Source: Mercenaria mercenaria
Lineage: Eukaryota > Mollusca > Bivalvia > Venerida > Veneridae
Assembly (NCBI RefSeq): GCF_021730395.1
Contig: NC_069367.1
Span: forward strand, 10,228,501-10,292,500
DNA length: 64,000 bases
Reading direction: 5' to 3'
Shown here: positions 1 through 10,430 of the stretch, piece by piece
Numbering within the stretch: position 1 is the first letter of the stretch
How the letters are laid out: the number at the start of each line of letters is the position of its first letter
Translations under genes and position numbers: made by a program
Notes under the pieces: model-generated
Database searches by the model: none
Told to the model about the DNA's origin: nothing
What the model saw: only the letters and a program-made list of their open reading frames with translations

Positions 1-1319
1 AACTTGCCAGTAGGCAGAGTTAGCATCAAGCTTCGAAAACCATACACTCCCGGACAGAGTGTCTAGACAGTCATCCACTAAGGGCAAAGGAAACACATCT
101 TTTTGACATTTTTCATTTAAAGCTGTATAGTCAATGCACCATCTGACTGTGCCGTCCCTTTTCCGGATAAGTACTGGGGCGGAAGCCCAGTCAGATATTG
201 ACTCTTGGATGACCCCTGCCTTTAACATTTTATTGAGGTGGGCTTCTTCCTCACCAGCAAAACACACAGGCGTGCGCCTCATGCGTTGCTTAACTGGTTC
301 AGCATTACCCGTTTCAATAACATGTTCCATTGCAGTAAAATTACCAAGATCAAACTCATCTTGAGCAAATACATCTTGGTACTCAATAAGCAACTGAGCC
401 AACTGCTGCTGTTGCTCTTCATTCAGATATTCACAGGAATCGGAGTATACTTGCTGAAGGTGGGGCGGGAGAGCACTATCACTCTCCGGCCTAGGAACAG
501 TGTCCTGTTGCCGACCCAGATCAGAAATCTGATTTATTTTATACTCCTCATCCTCCTCCCCCACTTCAATAATATCGGACACTGGATAAGCTCTCCCTAT
601 CTCAGATCCCTTTGAAATTAACTTATACCTATCTGTGGGGTTAACAACACAAACTACTGGATCAGTGAACCCTTCCCTGACCACCCTAGGCTTCCATACC
701 TTAGACTGGTCTAATGGCTCAATGACATAATCAGTAAGTTCTGTGTCCATTTTACATTTTACATGGGCCACCGAATGAGGCGGAATAACCCTGCGTTTAG
801 CCACAGTAACCCTGGACACTGAAGGAAAACCGTTTATGCTATCAACATCAAGAGTTATGTGCATGCCGTCAAAGATTATTATACCCCTACCCATGTCTAA
901 AATCGATTGGCCTTTATCACAGAGAATGTCAAAACCTAACAACATTTGTTGTTCTATTGGGGCAACATATACATTCTCCTTATACCATTTCGATCCTATT
1001 TTCAACCGGACGGGGCCAACAATGTAGCCGTTTAACCGTAACTCCCTCCCAGCAGTCATAAGTTTAACCTCTTTGACCTTAGGGGGCTTATGCCACAAGG
1101 AATTATAGACCTTGTCTGAAATAATTGTGACCTGGGCAGCAGTGTCCACAATTGCTTTTACCGGTTGATCACCCACTTGAATTCCCATGGAAAATTGAGA
1201 GGCCGATTTTACCTGGCATACAACAACATGCTCAAGATCAGATTCAACCTCCACCTTAACCTGGTTATTACAAGTGCTATTACAGTGGTCTTTCTGTTCT
1301 TCCGGAACAGGGAATTTAT
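1..1319 (-). CDS. Pol region of the Ty3/Gypsy element: protease and start of reverse transcriptase
   Basis: Downstream of gag on the minus strand the translation shows a retropepsin-like active site (VDTAAQVTIIS, near 1130-1165). Close to the window edge it shows Ty3-type reverse transcriptase residues (RKRDGTVRWCIDYTALN, near 120-180, then FSKLDANSAYWQV near 1-40). These are the finger and first palm motifs of the enzyme that copies the element's RNA to DNA. The region is incomplete because the window ends here; the YVDD-type catalytic motif, RNase H and integrase lie outside. Confidence 0.85.
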
Positions 1320-2678
1320 CTAGGGTCGGGGTGCCACTGCTTTGTCCGACCCTTTGTTGTTTAACCGATCCTGTTGATCGGTTCTTTTCTTTGGACAGTC
1401 CCGGCGGAAATGTCCCTCCTTGCCGCACCCATAACACCGAAAAGTTCTATTATCCGGTGCTTCTCTAGCACTTCCGGATCCTTCACTCACAGCGTAAACC
1501 CGTTCAGATTCACGCCGCTTGGGTTCGCGTTTCGGTTTATCGTATATGGCCGAATGTCCCTGTTGGTACTTTCGAACCATCTGTTTAGCCTGTTGGATGC
1601 TAGGAGGATTAAGCATGAACACATTCTGTCCAGCATCCTTATCCAATAGGCCCTGACAGAAACGATTTATGACCTGATTGGTCACAAATGAATCTGGCAG
1701 ACTTTTAAATGCTTTCGCCGCAAGAGTCAAAAGCCGGTCTGCATAATCATCCAACAACTCACCATCTTTCTGGCAAGCTTGTTGAAATTGTGTTTGAGCT
1801 GCTGCCGGCAGCTCCTGTTCCCCAAAACGCGCTTCCATTTTACTACGTAAACTCTTATACGAATTCACGTCCGCTCTATCATGTATTAATACATAATATT
1901 CAATAGCTTTGCCAGTAAGTGCCCAGCACAAGCCATCAAATTTTTCTACATCTGACCATCCGCAGGCCTCTGCATATCTGGTAAACTTTAAATCAAAAGC
2001 CTCCCAGCTGCCTTTACCGTCAAATGTCAGATGCTTTGGCAAGGAACTTATTGACTTCCTTGTCCTACTATAGTCAGCACTCACCTCTAACTTTGGCGAT
2101 GGTTTAGTTGCTTTAGCATTACCATCACCCTCTTTAGGGGTGCTAGTTTCACCAAGGTCGAACTTTAATTTCGTCCTTGGTACATCTGTTTTACTCCTGC
2201 CCGCCGGTGTTGCAGATACAAAGTCGGCCGGACTTTTCAACAATGGCTGAAATTTACTCTGAAATTCCTTTTGAGCCATTGCAGACATATAAATAGGTCT
2301 GGGGATGGCCCTTACTGGCGAAACCCCAGGTCTAGCATGAGCAGACCTTATACCTTCGGCCTTTATACGTGACGCTATACTAGGCTCCTTAGGAGTCTTA
2401 GCCTCTTCATCACCTTCCACCTGTACCCACATTTTATTCCGGGTAAAATCAATTTTACCCAGCTCTAAGTCCGTAAATTTCTTACGACAAATTACTGACA
2501 GCGTTTCTGGGGTTAAATTCCCAGTATACTCACGAACGGACAAAAGTGCCTTGGCAATTTTTTCATTTATGCCCGGTATTGTTTTTAATTGCTCAAGTGT
2601 CGCAAAATTAATTGGGACCACCTGTGCACTTACTTCTATAGCAAAAGGCTTACCTTTTGAATCTTCTTTCTGTGCCAT
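1320..2678 (-). CDS. Gag polyprotein of the Ty3/Gypsy element, 452 aa
   Basis: This open frame starts at an ATG 408 bases inside the LTR. Near the C-terminus it has a CCHC zinc knuckle (C-Y-G-C-G-K-E-G-H-F-R-R-D-C, about residues 412-425), which binds RNA in packaging. The middle (about 205-370) has the tryptophan- and glutamine-rich helical look of a Ty3-type capsid, with the pattern FDGKGSWEAFDLKF. The first 60 residues resemble a helix-hairpin-helix motif (INFATLEQLKTIPGI...AKALLSVRE), not a standard Gag part. A basic, serine- and proline-rich linker joins the two. The identification is firm; the helix-hairpin-helix reading is by eye only. Confidence 0.9.
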   Translation of the reverse strand: MAQKEDSKGKPFAIEVSAQVVPINFATLEQLKTIPGINEKIAKALLSVREYTGNLTPETLSVICRKKFTDLELGKIDFTRNKMWVQVEGDEEAKTPKEPSIASRIKAEGIRSAHARPGVSPVRAIPRPIYMSAMAQKEFQSKFQPLLKSPADFVSATPAGRSKTDVPRTKLKFDLGETSTPKEGDGNAKATKPSPKLEVSADYSRTRKSISSLPKHLTFDGKGSWEAFDLKFTRYAEACGWSDVEKFDGLCWALTGKAIEYYVLIHDRADVNSYKSLRSKMEARFGEQELPAAAQTQFQQACQKDGELLDDYADRLLTLAAKAFKSLPDSFVTNQVINRFCQGLLDKDAGQNVFMLNPPSIQQAKQMVRKYQQGHSAIYDKPKREPKRRESERVYAVSEGSGSAREAPDNRTFRCYGCGKEGHFRRDCPKKRTDQQDRLNNKGSDKAVAPRP

Positions 2679-3070
2679 CTTCGATAAAAATCAAAAGAAT
2701 AACAACAAACAATATAGAAATAAATTTATTATTTCAATTCCAGACTAATCCAAAAAATATACCTTTTATGGATCCTGAAAAATTCACCAAAGGAAACTGA
2801 AATGCCGACTTCCTGGATTTCCGATGGCGCATGCGCAGACAGTTATCCGCGAGATTCAAATAATTATTTCAATTATTCGACTAAATACACTCAAAATAAA
2901 ATTTTAAATGTATCTGACCAAGAACGTAATCGTCTAAATACAATTACGCCCCCCTTGGTCCTTTATCTCACCCGAATTACAAAGTTTTTAGATAGGCAAA
3001 ATGGCCGAATCTAAAAATCAAATTTTGCTAGGTAACGATTTATTGGTCGACGAAATTGGGCTCTAAATCA

Positions 3071-3082
3071 CCGCTGCCACCA
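3071..3082 (-). other. Primer binding site of the Ty3/Gypsy element
   Basis: Minus-strand TGGTGGCAGCGG directly inside the LTR. A TGG start matches the CCA end of a tRNA primer, as usual for Ty3/Gypsy and retroviral elements. I cannot name the tRNA with certainty. Confidence 0.7.
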
Positions 3083-3086
3083 ATAT

Positions 3087-3276
3087 TGTAATTGGTGATT
3101 ATTCAATATAGCCCAAGACAACTTACCAATAACCTTAGATTATGATGATGTTGTAGATGCTGGGTTGTGTTATTGAGGACGTCTAGCCGGCTGGAACGCT
3201 CCACAGGAAATCACCCTTTTCGGCTTCCGGTAGGGCTATCCTCACGTATGTCGGACCAGACCGGACAGGCACTACA
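3087..3276 (-). repeat. 5' LTR of the Ty3/Gypsy element
   Basis: The segment begins TGTAGTGCC and ends CCAATTACA on the minus strand, so it has TGTA...TACA ends, about 190 bp, short for the family. It is followed three to four bases later by the primer binding site, which fixes its inner edge. The partner LTR is outside the window. Confidence 0.75.
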
Positions 3277-4956
3277 GAATGCATAAAAACTTACTTCGAT
3301 TACGCCAACAACACTATGCTATAGCAGAAATTACGCATTTCATCTTCGCTGCTTCGTCGTGGGAAAATTCAGCGGAAATGCCTTACAACACCTCACTGGA
3401 GTCGGCGACAAAATTACTCTTAGAAAGAAGTCCGATATTTTATATATTTTTTCAAAGTTTACTTGCAATTCGTGTAATATTACTTTTTTATCGATTACTT
3501 CTTTTAAATGGTAAAAATGAAAGCTATTAAATAAAAAAAATTCACACTTTATGAAAAAAAATATCATAGGTTGTCGTTCGTGGCAGCCAAGCGGAATAAT
3601 ATTTTGGTGAATCGGTTTCATGCTTCCGGGTGCTGTAGTAAAGTTGTAAAAATACACAGATTTGTTCGCATGTATGTTTATAACTGGGAATGGGTTTGAA
3701 TAGATATATATATATTTGTAATTGTGAAAGCATGAGGATTGATTTCTTTATGATATTTTCGTTTAGCTCCTTTTAGATCACGCGCAACTTGATTTCACTT
3801 TCTTGTTTACATTTTTTATGAATGAAACAATGGCTTCCGTCGCAAAATGAAAGGCATGGTGCTTACTTCAATTTGGTTTTTAAGAATATTAGCCATTTTT
3901 AAATTAAGAAACTCTACTTTACTGTAGAATATGATTAGGATATAATAAGTTTATTACTTACAGTTACAAATATTGCCAGGTATTCTCTGTGGATGTCTTG
4001 TGCTGGGGCCTTTTGTTTTATGACTTTATTAGGTAATTAGCAGTAATAACTTAAAAGTAACTCATACAAAATGAAGTTTATACATGTTTTATTACAAAAT
4101 CATGGTATTGTTATGGAAACTTGGATATAAATCGGGGAAAAACCCAATCTCATAATTCAGGCGTACTGTACAAAGTCGCCTGTGACGTCTCCTATTAAAT
4201 GGCAATATTAATCAAAAAGATATTTACCAATATCAAGGATTATAGTAAAAATTCGCAAAAAAAAAAATTGACGTGTGTCTGATTGAGCTTTCTGGACAAA
4301 TAATGTATCATCTTTGTAAAATAGTTGAATGTATCAGAATATATTCAACAACGGATTAAACGTAACCTGTTAACGCAATTTGTGTAGAATTGTATAACTA
4401 CTATACATAAGTAAATCAAAACAAAAACTTGAGCTATCAATAAAGGCGTTGCTTTGATACTGGGCAATTAAAATGCTGATATCATGATTTAGACCTTTAA
4501 GTGTGACCTTGACCCCTGACCTAGTGACCAGGTAGTTATCTTGATGAGGTTAACAACTAATGCTAGTTATTAAAAAAATCCTTCCAGTGTTTATGAAGAT
4601 AAGGGGTGGAAACGTGTTCAAACTATTTGATTTTTGACCTCATCGGAGATATCCTTTTATGTACATTGTCCTATAACGATGGAATATTTTGGTTAGTCCT
4701 GAGTGAGGTTTTGTGCACAGTTAACTGATATGAATTCTGCTATGGTGTTTTTCCCGTGACCATTTCAAGGCGATGTCTCATTTTCCCCTTTTTTATTGTC
4801 TGATTGTTTATATGTGTTTCTTTGTCTGTGTACTTTAGTGAAAATAGTCATTATATACATATTTATACAAACATTGCCATAGGGTGTCGTTTTAGGGGGT
4901 GGGGTAGGGGGCGAGGATTGCTTTCTTGGAACGCAGTTTCTCCTACTTATTTATAC
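3277..4956. other. No gene recognised; probable intron or flank of the SLC17 gene
   Basis: AT-rich DNA between the LTR and the last visible SLC17 exon. I looked on the minus strand for the next SLC17 exon (family motif G-x-x-x-P-x-x-x-x-x-W-x-x-W-x-P) and did not find it. Around 4495-4660 there is a degenerate clam repeat with GACCTTGACCCCTGACC-type wording, related to that at 19.5-21 kb. Short open frames here have no family features. Confidence 0.5.
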
Positions 4957-5202
4957 CTGACACAATCCAGTCACAACACGTATACATATAAGTACACCCG
5001 CACTTGTCCTTGCAGCCAATGGCGTTAATAATGTTGCAACAGCGCATGCAAACATGCTCCATCCACATAATTTTTTCCCGCCATATCTTCCCGCCAGCCA
5101 ACCGCCTGGCAATTGTGTTAGTGCATATCCGAGAAAAAAGGAACCAAGAATTAGTCCTTGAGTCTTTTTGTCCAAGTCGAACCTATCATCTTGGTTTGAT
5201 AC
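4957..5202 (-). CDS. SLC17 gene, third coding exon: TM2 to start of TM4
   Basis: Acceptor CAATACAG, donor TGTCAG|GTATAA, 82 codons, phase 0 at both ends. It encodes FDLDKKTQGLILGSFFLGYA, then LTQLPGGWLAGRYGGKK (the conserved major-facilitator TM2-TM3 loop), TM3, and the beginning of TM4 (IRVVTGLCQ). In relatives the next exon starts with GV and a proline-rich TM4 helix. Confidence 0.88.
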
Positions 5203-6323
5203 CTGTATTGTAAATAAAATAAAAAATATCGTATTTGACAATATTACAATGTCTCAAAATGAAAACAAATACACAAATGGTATTATGTTAATGCTAAATG
5301 ACCTAATGTATACAATTTTCATATCTAGCTTGCTTACATTTAGAGGTGTCAATGACCGTTTATAACGCACAGAATTATTGCTGAATTGAAGTAATTTCGG
5401 AGAAAATGTTATAATGTTAAATTGTTGCTAAAAGATGTTACAGAACAATAGCATTTCTTTCTTTTTTCACAACTAACCTCTGGCAAATCACATTCGACTG
5501 TGGTATTTGACCGTGAAACGTTCCCACCGGTAAAGTTGCATGTTTTGCTAGTTTCAGATCTGGTCATACATACAATTGCAACACTCATGTTTACCCTCAA
5601 GGCGTAAAGATTCATGAATCCAAAGAAGCCGATAACGATAAGGACAAAACGGCCTGAGCACCAGAACGACACGTAAAATTAAAGAAAAGATAAAAGATAA
5701 AATTAGACTCCCTGGAAGTATTAACTTTTAATTTACTGACCGAATAGCGAACAGTGCAGACCATGGTTAGCCTGGATGACTTTTGCCTGCACTGGTCGCA
5801 AAGGCAATATCACTTGCCGCCGGCAGGCTAAAGGTAACAAAGCTGGAGCTACATATCGCAAAGTAGGCCATACACATAGAGAAACTATAGTGAAAAGATA
5901 TACCCGTCAACAAGTCGAGTAGAATGTGATTATATGAAAGATATGAAAATGGGGATTGGGTGAAAAAGTGTGGAGGAGAAAATGAACGCAAAAGAGGCCA
6001 TAAAAATGGTATGTGTGTGTTTGTGCGTGTGTGTGTGTGTGGGGGGGGGGGCACTAGAACAAACACCATCGACCTGAAAGATAATATGTATATATAATAT
6101 GCAAGCTTAGCTTTTTGTAAAATCTAGTCAGTGGCTCGTTTGTTAAGCTCAACATAACTGAGAATGATATACATCTCTAACTTGTTTTGCTGTGCTTAAC
6201 CTTTAATCTTCATTGCCATATTAGAAATTTCCTCACTTTGCTCATCAAACGTACCGTTAAGATTTTCTTTAGCCAAGCGCTGTATTTTGCCGGAAGAATG
6301 CATTTCCAATGCTCTTGTGTTTC
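4957..6323 (-). CDS. SLC17 family (sialin/vesicular glutamate transporter type) anion transporter, first three coding exons
   Basis: Three exons with correct splice sites and matching phase (6323-6201, 5653-5478, 5202-4957) join into the first 175 residues of an SLC17 major-facilitator protein. The family moves organic anions such as sialic acid, glutamate or phosphate across lysosomal, vesicular or plasma membranes, driven by H+, Na+ or voltage. Visible are a cytosolic N-terminus of about 34 residues, TM1 ending in the hallmark YALRVNMSVAIV, a loop with three N-glycosylation sites (NFT, NVS, NTT) as expected on the lumenal side, then TM2-TM4 with TQGLILGSFFLGYALTQLPGG and the loop AGRYGGKK. 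A family member has about 12 TM segments and 450-550 residues, so about two thirds are missing here. They lie beyond the Ty3 element outside the window, or this is a truncated copy. Paralogue and substrate cannot be set from this part. Confidence 0.88.
5478..5653 (-). CDS. SLC17 gene, second coding exon: TM1 and glycosylated loop
   Basis: Acceptor GGTGCTCAG, donor GAG|GTTAGT. The exon encodes RFVLIVIGFFGFMNLYALRV, then NMSVAIVCM, then a loop with three NxS/T sequons, ending at a codon boundary. TM1 wording is diagnostic for SLC17. An ATG just upstream (5672) could be mistaken for the start, but the acceptor and phase fit with the first exon is better. Confidence 0.88.
5735..5835 (-). repeat. 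Foldback repeat family B fragment, in first SLC17 coding intron
   Basis: Wording such as GAATAGCGAACAGTGCAGACC, GCACTGGTCGCAAAGGC and CAGGCTAAAGG is shared with the more complete copy at 41192-41377. Only one half is present. Nothing suggests that it is exonised. Confidence 0.6.
6011..6051. repeat. GT microsatellite followed by a G run
   Basis: An interrupted (TG)n tract runs straight into eleven G. It lies in the first coding intron of the SLC17 gene. Length is likely to vary and the G run is prone to assembly error. Confidence 0.9.
6201..6323 (-). CDS. SLC17 gene, first coding exon (ATG at 6303-6301)
   Basis: The exon is preceded by the acceptor CTTTCAG, so at least one 5' UTR exon lies upstream (higher coordinates). 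Translation from the ATG gives MHSSGKIQRLAKENLNGT..., 34 codons plus one base, and ends AAAG followed by GTTAAG as donor. The leftover G joins the first two bases of the next exon to make glycine, which keeps the frame. The N-terminus is hydrophilic and cytosolic, as in SLC17. Confidence 0.75.
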
Positions 6324-7353
6324 CTGAAAGTATAAATTAAACTGTCAATCTAACTCGTGTAATATTTATCATGTTTAAATAAACTTAGTCTTCTACACGA
6401 TATTCTAAACAAGTCGTAAGAATTAAGTAAATAACCTATCTACAGTGTCCCGGTATGGCCATCACCGCATACTGTGAGCTCAAAACAACGAAGAACGATA
6501 CTACGATGTTTGAAAGTCGAAATAACGGATCGTTTTTTAAAGCTCAACCTGACTCGCATTGATTTATTTTTAGGAAGCTAAGCCTACAATCTGGTTGTAA
6601 ACTGGCCTTTAAACACGTGCTTTAGCAGTGCATTACTTCGGTTTATTTTGTATGAATAAGGCCGATTCCCAAAAACAAATAGTATGTTTATGCTAGAATT
6701 TATAGACCTGCAGAAAAAAAAGATAAAAACCTTTCATAATACCATAACGTATGTGTTATGTACCAGTTCTTAGAAAAAAAATGCCCAATTGCGTTTTATA
6801 AAATATTTTACTTCAATTATTTACAGTAAGACAGCGTGTATCTCCGAAATGAAAAGGCATAGATCACATTTTACTAGTCTTTGAAAAAACTCTGATTAGC
6901 ACTGTATATATATATTGGTTTATAAATGTGCTTTTAAGTAGATATATTATATATTCCAATTCATGATGATCAAAATATCTACCTAAACAATTATATATTT
7001 ATACAAAAAGTCTTAATCTTTAGACAACATGATTACGTTCTATCTCGTTTAATGATAGACAGGCTTGGGGCTCAATATATACTACGATGTTAAAACTCTA
7101 AACCAGCATGGTGAAAAGTCGAAACTATCGATGGTAAAAAGTCGAAAGTATGATGTCGAAAAGCTGAAATATAATATCAAGTTTCATTAAAATACATTAC
7201 ACATATCAAGTTATCGCACGATATTTGCCTATTTATCCTGTTAGATATTCTATATTCCCTTGAAATAGGTCGCAAAACATTTAATAACACATTATTTTTT
7301 TACATATTTTTATTTGTTTACGCTGCGCTGCATACTATTCGCATAACTTGATA
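6324..7353. other. No gene recognised
   Basis: AT-rich sequence upstream of the first coding exon of the SLC17 gene. A 5' UTR exon should be somewhere here or further right, but I see no way to place it. Small repeats of GAAAAGTCGAAA type occur at about 6500-6525 and 7085-7170. Confidence 0.4.
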
Positions 7354-7598
7354 CATATGAGCCGTGCCATGAGAAAACCAACATAGTGGGTTTGCGACCA
7401 GCATGGATCCAGACCAGCCTGCGCATCCGCGCAGTCTGGTCAGGCTCCATGCTGTTCGCTTTTAAAGCCTACTGCAATTAGAGAAACCGTTAGCGAACAG
7501 CATGGATCCTGACCAGACTGCGCGGATGCGCAGGCTGGTCTGGATCCTTGCTGGTCGCAAAGCCACTATGTTGGTTTTCCCATGGCACGGCTCATATG
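7354..7598. repeat. Foldback repeat family A, copy 1
   Basis: A 245-bp near-palindrome running from CATATGAGCCGTGCCATG to CATGGCACGGCTCATATG. Each arm holds TGCGACCAGCATGGATCC and GACCAGCCTGCGCATCCGCG; a roughly 35-bp centre (TTAAAGCC...GAGAAACCGTTAGC) is not palindromic and gives the copy a direction. No protein is encoded, so it is a non-autonomous foldback or MITE-like element. Other copies: 24570, 24981, 53455, 57045. Confidence 0.85.
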
Positions 7599-7686
7599 TC
7601 CTTTTGAAAATAATTATGTTTACAAGTGATATGATACTTGACGGTAGTTACGTTCGCTTACATTGATCTTAGTTCTAAATAAACTA

Positions 7687-8177
7687 CTGTAAACGCAGAA
7701 AATTTCGCGACGTTTTAATTATCGCTATATTCATTCGCGATATCCCTCACCTCGCGAATATTAATCATCGCGGAAATATCAACCATTAGTATAATACAAA
7801 TCTCTTTACTACACAAACTTTCTCAACATACCAAATGGAATAATTTTGAGACGAACAGAACAAACCAGATAGCTGTTTAATTTAGAGCAATATGATAATG
7901 TATATGTTTGCAGTGAGTTTAATTAAACAAACATTGACATCTCTGCCCCTGGATATAAGTTACATGTAAAACTATGTTTTTTACAGGTAAAAATTCCTCA
8001 AGGTTAAAAAATCCTATCGATCTTTGCGGTAGATGCTTTACGATGTGTAACTTTTATGTACAGCGAAACAAGCAGATTATTCTTTACAAGATTTCGCGAA
8101 TATAAAAAAAACAAGCGATCATACTCAAGATTTCAAATTCGCAAATTTTGGTCCAGCAAAAACATTTGCTTTTACAG
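7687..8177. mobile_element. TA-flanked MITE with CTGTAAA termini
   Basis: The left end TA|CTGTAAACGCAG and the right end GCTTTTACAG|TA are inverted, with TA on both sides. Inside are repeated TTTCGCGA and ATTCGCGA stretches near both ends. There is no transposase frame. The TA flanks fit a Tc1/mariner-type target, but the superfamily is not proven. Confidence 0.6.
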
Positions 8178-8500
8178 TAATTGTGCTAAAACATGTTTGT
8201 AAAACAAACGCCTTTCTCGAAATGTTGGCAATATTTTTCAAATCATTTACAGTACATTCGTGAAATCTATTATACATTTGGAAAAAATATATTTATAATT
8301 GTATTATGGGAAAAAAATCAACAAAATCGAGTATTACATAAAGATATCTTTTATGAAAATACATCATTTAGATATTGAACGTTTACTTTTACATGGTCAT
8401 AAAAATCAAACCCTATTTATATTTATTTTTAACTAACTATTTTAACTAACTTTGTAAATTCTTGATATTTATGTGTATTTTATTACTTTTAAGAATAGAT

Positions 8501-8970
8501 TGAAGTGATATTCAGAATGCACATTTCATGTAATCCTTTTTACAAGTTGTAGCTGGAAGATTAGAAATGACATTCAGGATGCACATTTCATGGAATACTT
8601 TTAACAAGTTGTATATGTAGTTGAAAAATTAGAAGTGACATTCAGAATGCACATTTCATGTAATTCTTTTTACAAGTTGTAGCTGGAAGATTAGAACTGA
8701 CATTCAGAATGCACATTTCATTTAATCCATTTTACAAGTTGTAGCTGGAACATTAGAAGTGACATTCAGAATGCACATTTCATGGAATACTTTTAACAAG
8801 TTGTATATGTAGTTGAAAGATTAGAAGTGACATTCAGAATGCACATTTCATGTAATTCTTTTTACAAGTTGTAGCTGGAAGATTAGAACTGACATTCAGA
8901 ATGCACATTTCATTTAATCCAGTTTACAAGTTGTAGCTGGAAGATAAGAAGTGACATTCAGAATGCACAT
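8501..8970. repeat. Minisatellite of 60-67 bp units with three-unit higher-order pattern
   Basis: About seven and a half units start TGACATTCAGAATGCACATT and contain ACAAGTTGTAGCTGGAAGA. Three variants (TGGAATAC..., TGTAATTC..., TTTAATCC...) recur in the same order twice (about 8567-8755 and 8756-8945), giving a period near 190 bp. Confidence 0.9.
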
Positions 8971-9538
8971 ATTTCGCTGTGGTCAGAACCGTTGCGATAC
9001 CTTTGATGAAATGTTTTACAGTCTTACATGTTCTATTTTCAATGTCAAATGGTCAAAATATACACGAAGGTATTTTTTTGGCATACTTACAGTGTAAGAT
9101 TCCGTACATCCCCAGAAAGTTTTGGCATTTTCACCTTAGAAATTTCCAGTGTGAAAAATATTGAGAAAAAAAAACTGACCTAAAGTCTAGCTCTTTTACC
9201 GTCAGAACGCAAGTATCATACAACCTTAAAAACTGATTGCAGCAATTAACTAGAACCAGAAATTTTATTTGGATGAGCTTCACAAAAAAATTGGCAAGTT
9301 TAGATCATTTTTTGCAAGGTTATATTATAGACTAAAATGTTTTATTTGATTACCTACAACAAATATTTATACGAAAGAAGGATATAGAATAGCAATTTAT
9401 AATTTTCATACCTTTGGGTTATTATATGAGTCCTAAACAACCAAATGTAACAAGTATTTATAATGATTTTAGAAAATAAACTAATATATTTTATACTAAC
9501 CAAGTCACTGTCATCCGCCACGCGTTTATAAATCCTAC

Positions 9539-9690
9539 AATATTACCTTTAACCTTCACCCTGCTAAATTTCTAAAATGGATCGGTCCATCGTTCAGTTT
9601 TGGGTATTACCACTTGTTTATCAAAGAGGTTGTTCACTGACAATTTCCTGACTGGGTGGCGAACAGTGCAGACCGCCGCAAGCAGGCTAA
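9539..9690. repeat. Foldback repeat family B fragment
   Basis: It shares CCTGCTAAATTTCTA at the left edge and TGGCGAACAGTGCAGACC with the copy at 37660-37835. It is degenerate and partial. The stretch 8971-9538 to its left shows nothing recognisable. Confidence 0.5.
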
Positions 9691-9904
9691 ATTTCCAAAC
9701 CAATAATGAAATGAAAAGTTATGTCGTATATAGTGTGTTGTTTTGGGGGTTTTTTTGTGAAACTAAGAAGGCCACTTCTACAATTACCAAATATGCGGAG
9801 ACCGTATCCAAAATTATTTATATCTGCACAGAAAATGGTAACAGACAACAAGTTTAACAAGATTTTGATGATGGATGAAGATTCGATGTGCCTGTCCGAG
9901 AACT

Positions 9905-10077
9905 ATTTCATCACGGACGGGCACCTGTACAGAACAACCGATCTTCCGTAAGCCAGCTGGATGACTTCCTCATATGAAAGAATTCTACCACCAAGTAAGA
10001 TGTTTAAACCAACAGCGGTGAGGTGCAAGTTATTCGAGGTGATCCACCTTAACCACTCGGTCACGGAGGCCCCTCAT
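9905..10077 (-). mobile_element. SINE-1 copy, minus strand, partial
   Basis: The reverse complement carries GGGGCCTCCGTGACCGAGTG (tRNA-like A-box region) near 10077 and GGAAGTCATCCAGCTGGCTT in the body. The 3' part is lost near 9905. It belongs with the copies at 15898, 37934 and 42502. Confidence 0.75.
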
Positions 10078-10164
10078 AACTGGTCTTAATGTGCCTGGTT
10101 TAGTTTTGCCGTTAAACAACTTAAAACGGTTGATTTTTTATCAATAATAGCTTTTGGTCATAAA

Positions 10165-10430
10165 GTTGACATCATTTGGTACCGTCGGTAACCTAGTTAT
10201 AGCACATCCTCTTCTAATGTGTGGGGTCGTGGGTTAGTTCCCTGGCTGCCTCATCCCAGACGTAACATATAGTATCAATAAAGCTTTCTTGCTTGGTGCT
10301 CTGTATGAAAAGGAAAACCCACTTACACATGGCTGTGGATACCATCAGATATTAGGACAATCTTCTACGCAGCGATCTCCCCTTACAGTAATGTCGCGCT
10401 AGGGGAGGTAACCGCTGCTGCCATTCAGAG
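10165..10430 (+). repeat. tRNA-related repeat, unassigned
   Basis: The left part reads like a decayed tRNA head: GTAACCTAGTTATAGCAC as a D-arm/A-box and GTGGGTTAGTTCCC as a B-box about 45 bases later. An unrelated body ends near GCTAGGGGAGGTAACC. I know of no second copy in the window, so the SINE call is tentative. Confidence 0.35.

Larger units (their letters stand above)
1..3276 (-). mobile_element. Ty3/Gypsy LTR retrotransposon, 5' part, cut by window edge
   Basis: Read on the minus strand, the order is a short LTR (3276-3087), a primer binding site, a leader, a gag frame with a CCHC zinc knuckle, then a pol region with an aspartic protease and the beginning of a Ty3-type reverse transcriptase. 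RNase H, integrase and the second LTR must lie left of the window, so neither wholeness nor LTR divergence can be judged. The gag frame is long and open, which suggests a fairly young copy. It has the same orientation as the SLC17 gene fragment to its right. The five bases after the LTR (3277-3281, gaatg) would be one half of the target duplication. Confidence 0.93.

Noticed and set aside
5409-5672. SLC17 protein starting at the ATG at 5672 (MSFWCSG...)
   Set aside because: That ATG lies in the intron before the acceptor; the exon at 6323-6201 supplies a start and matching phase.
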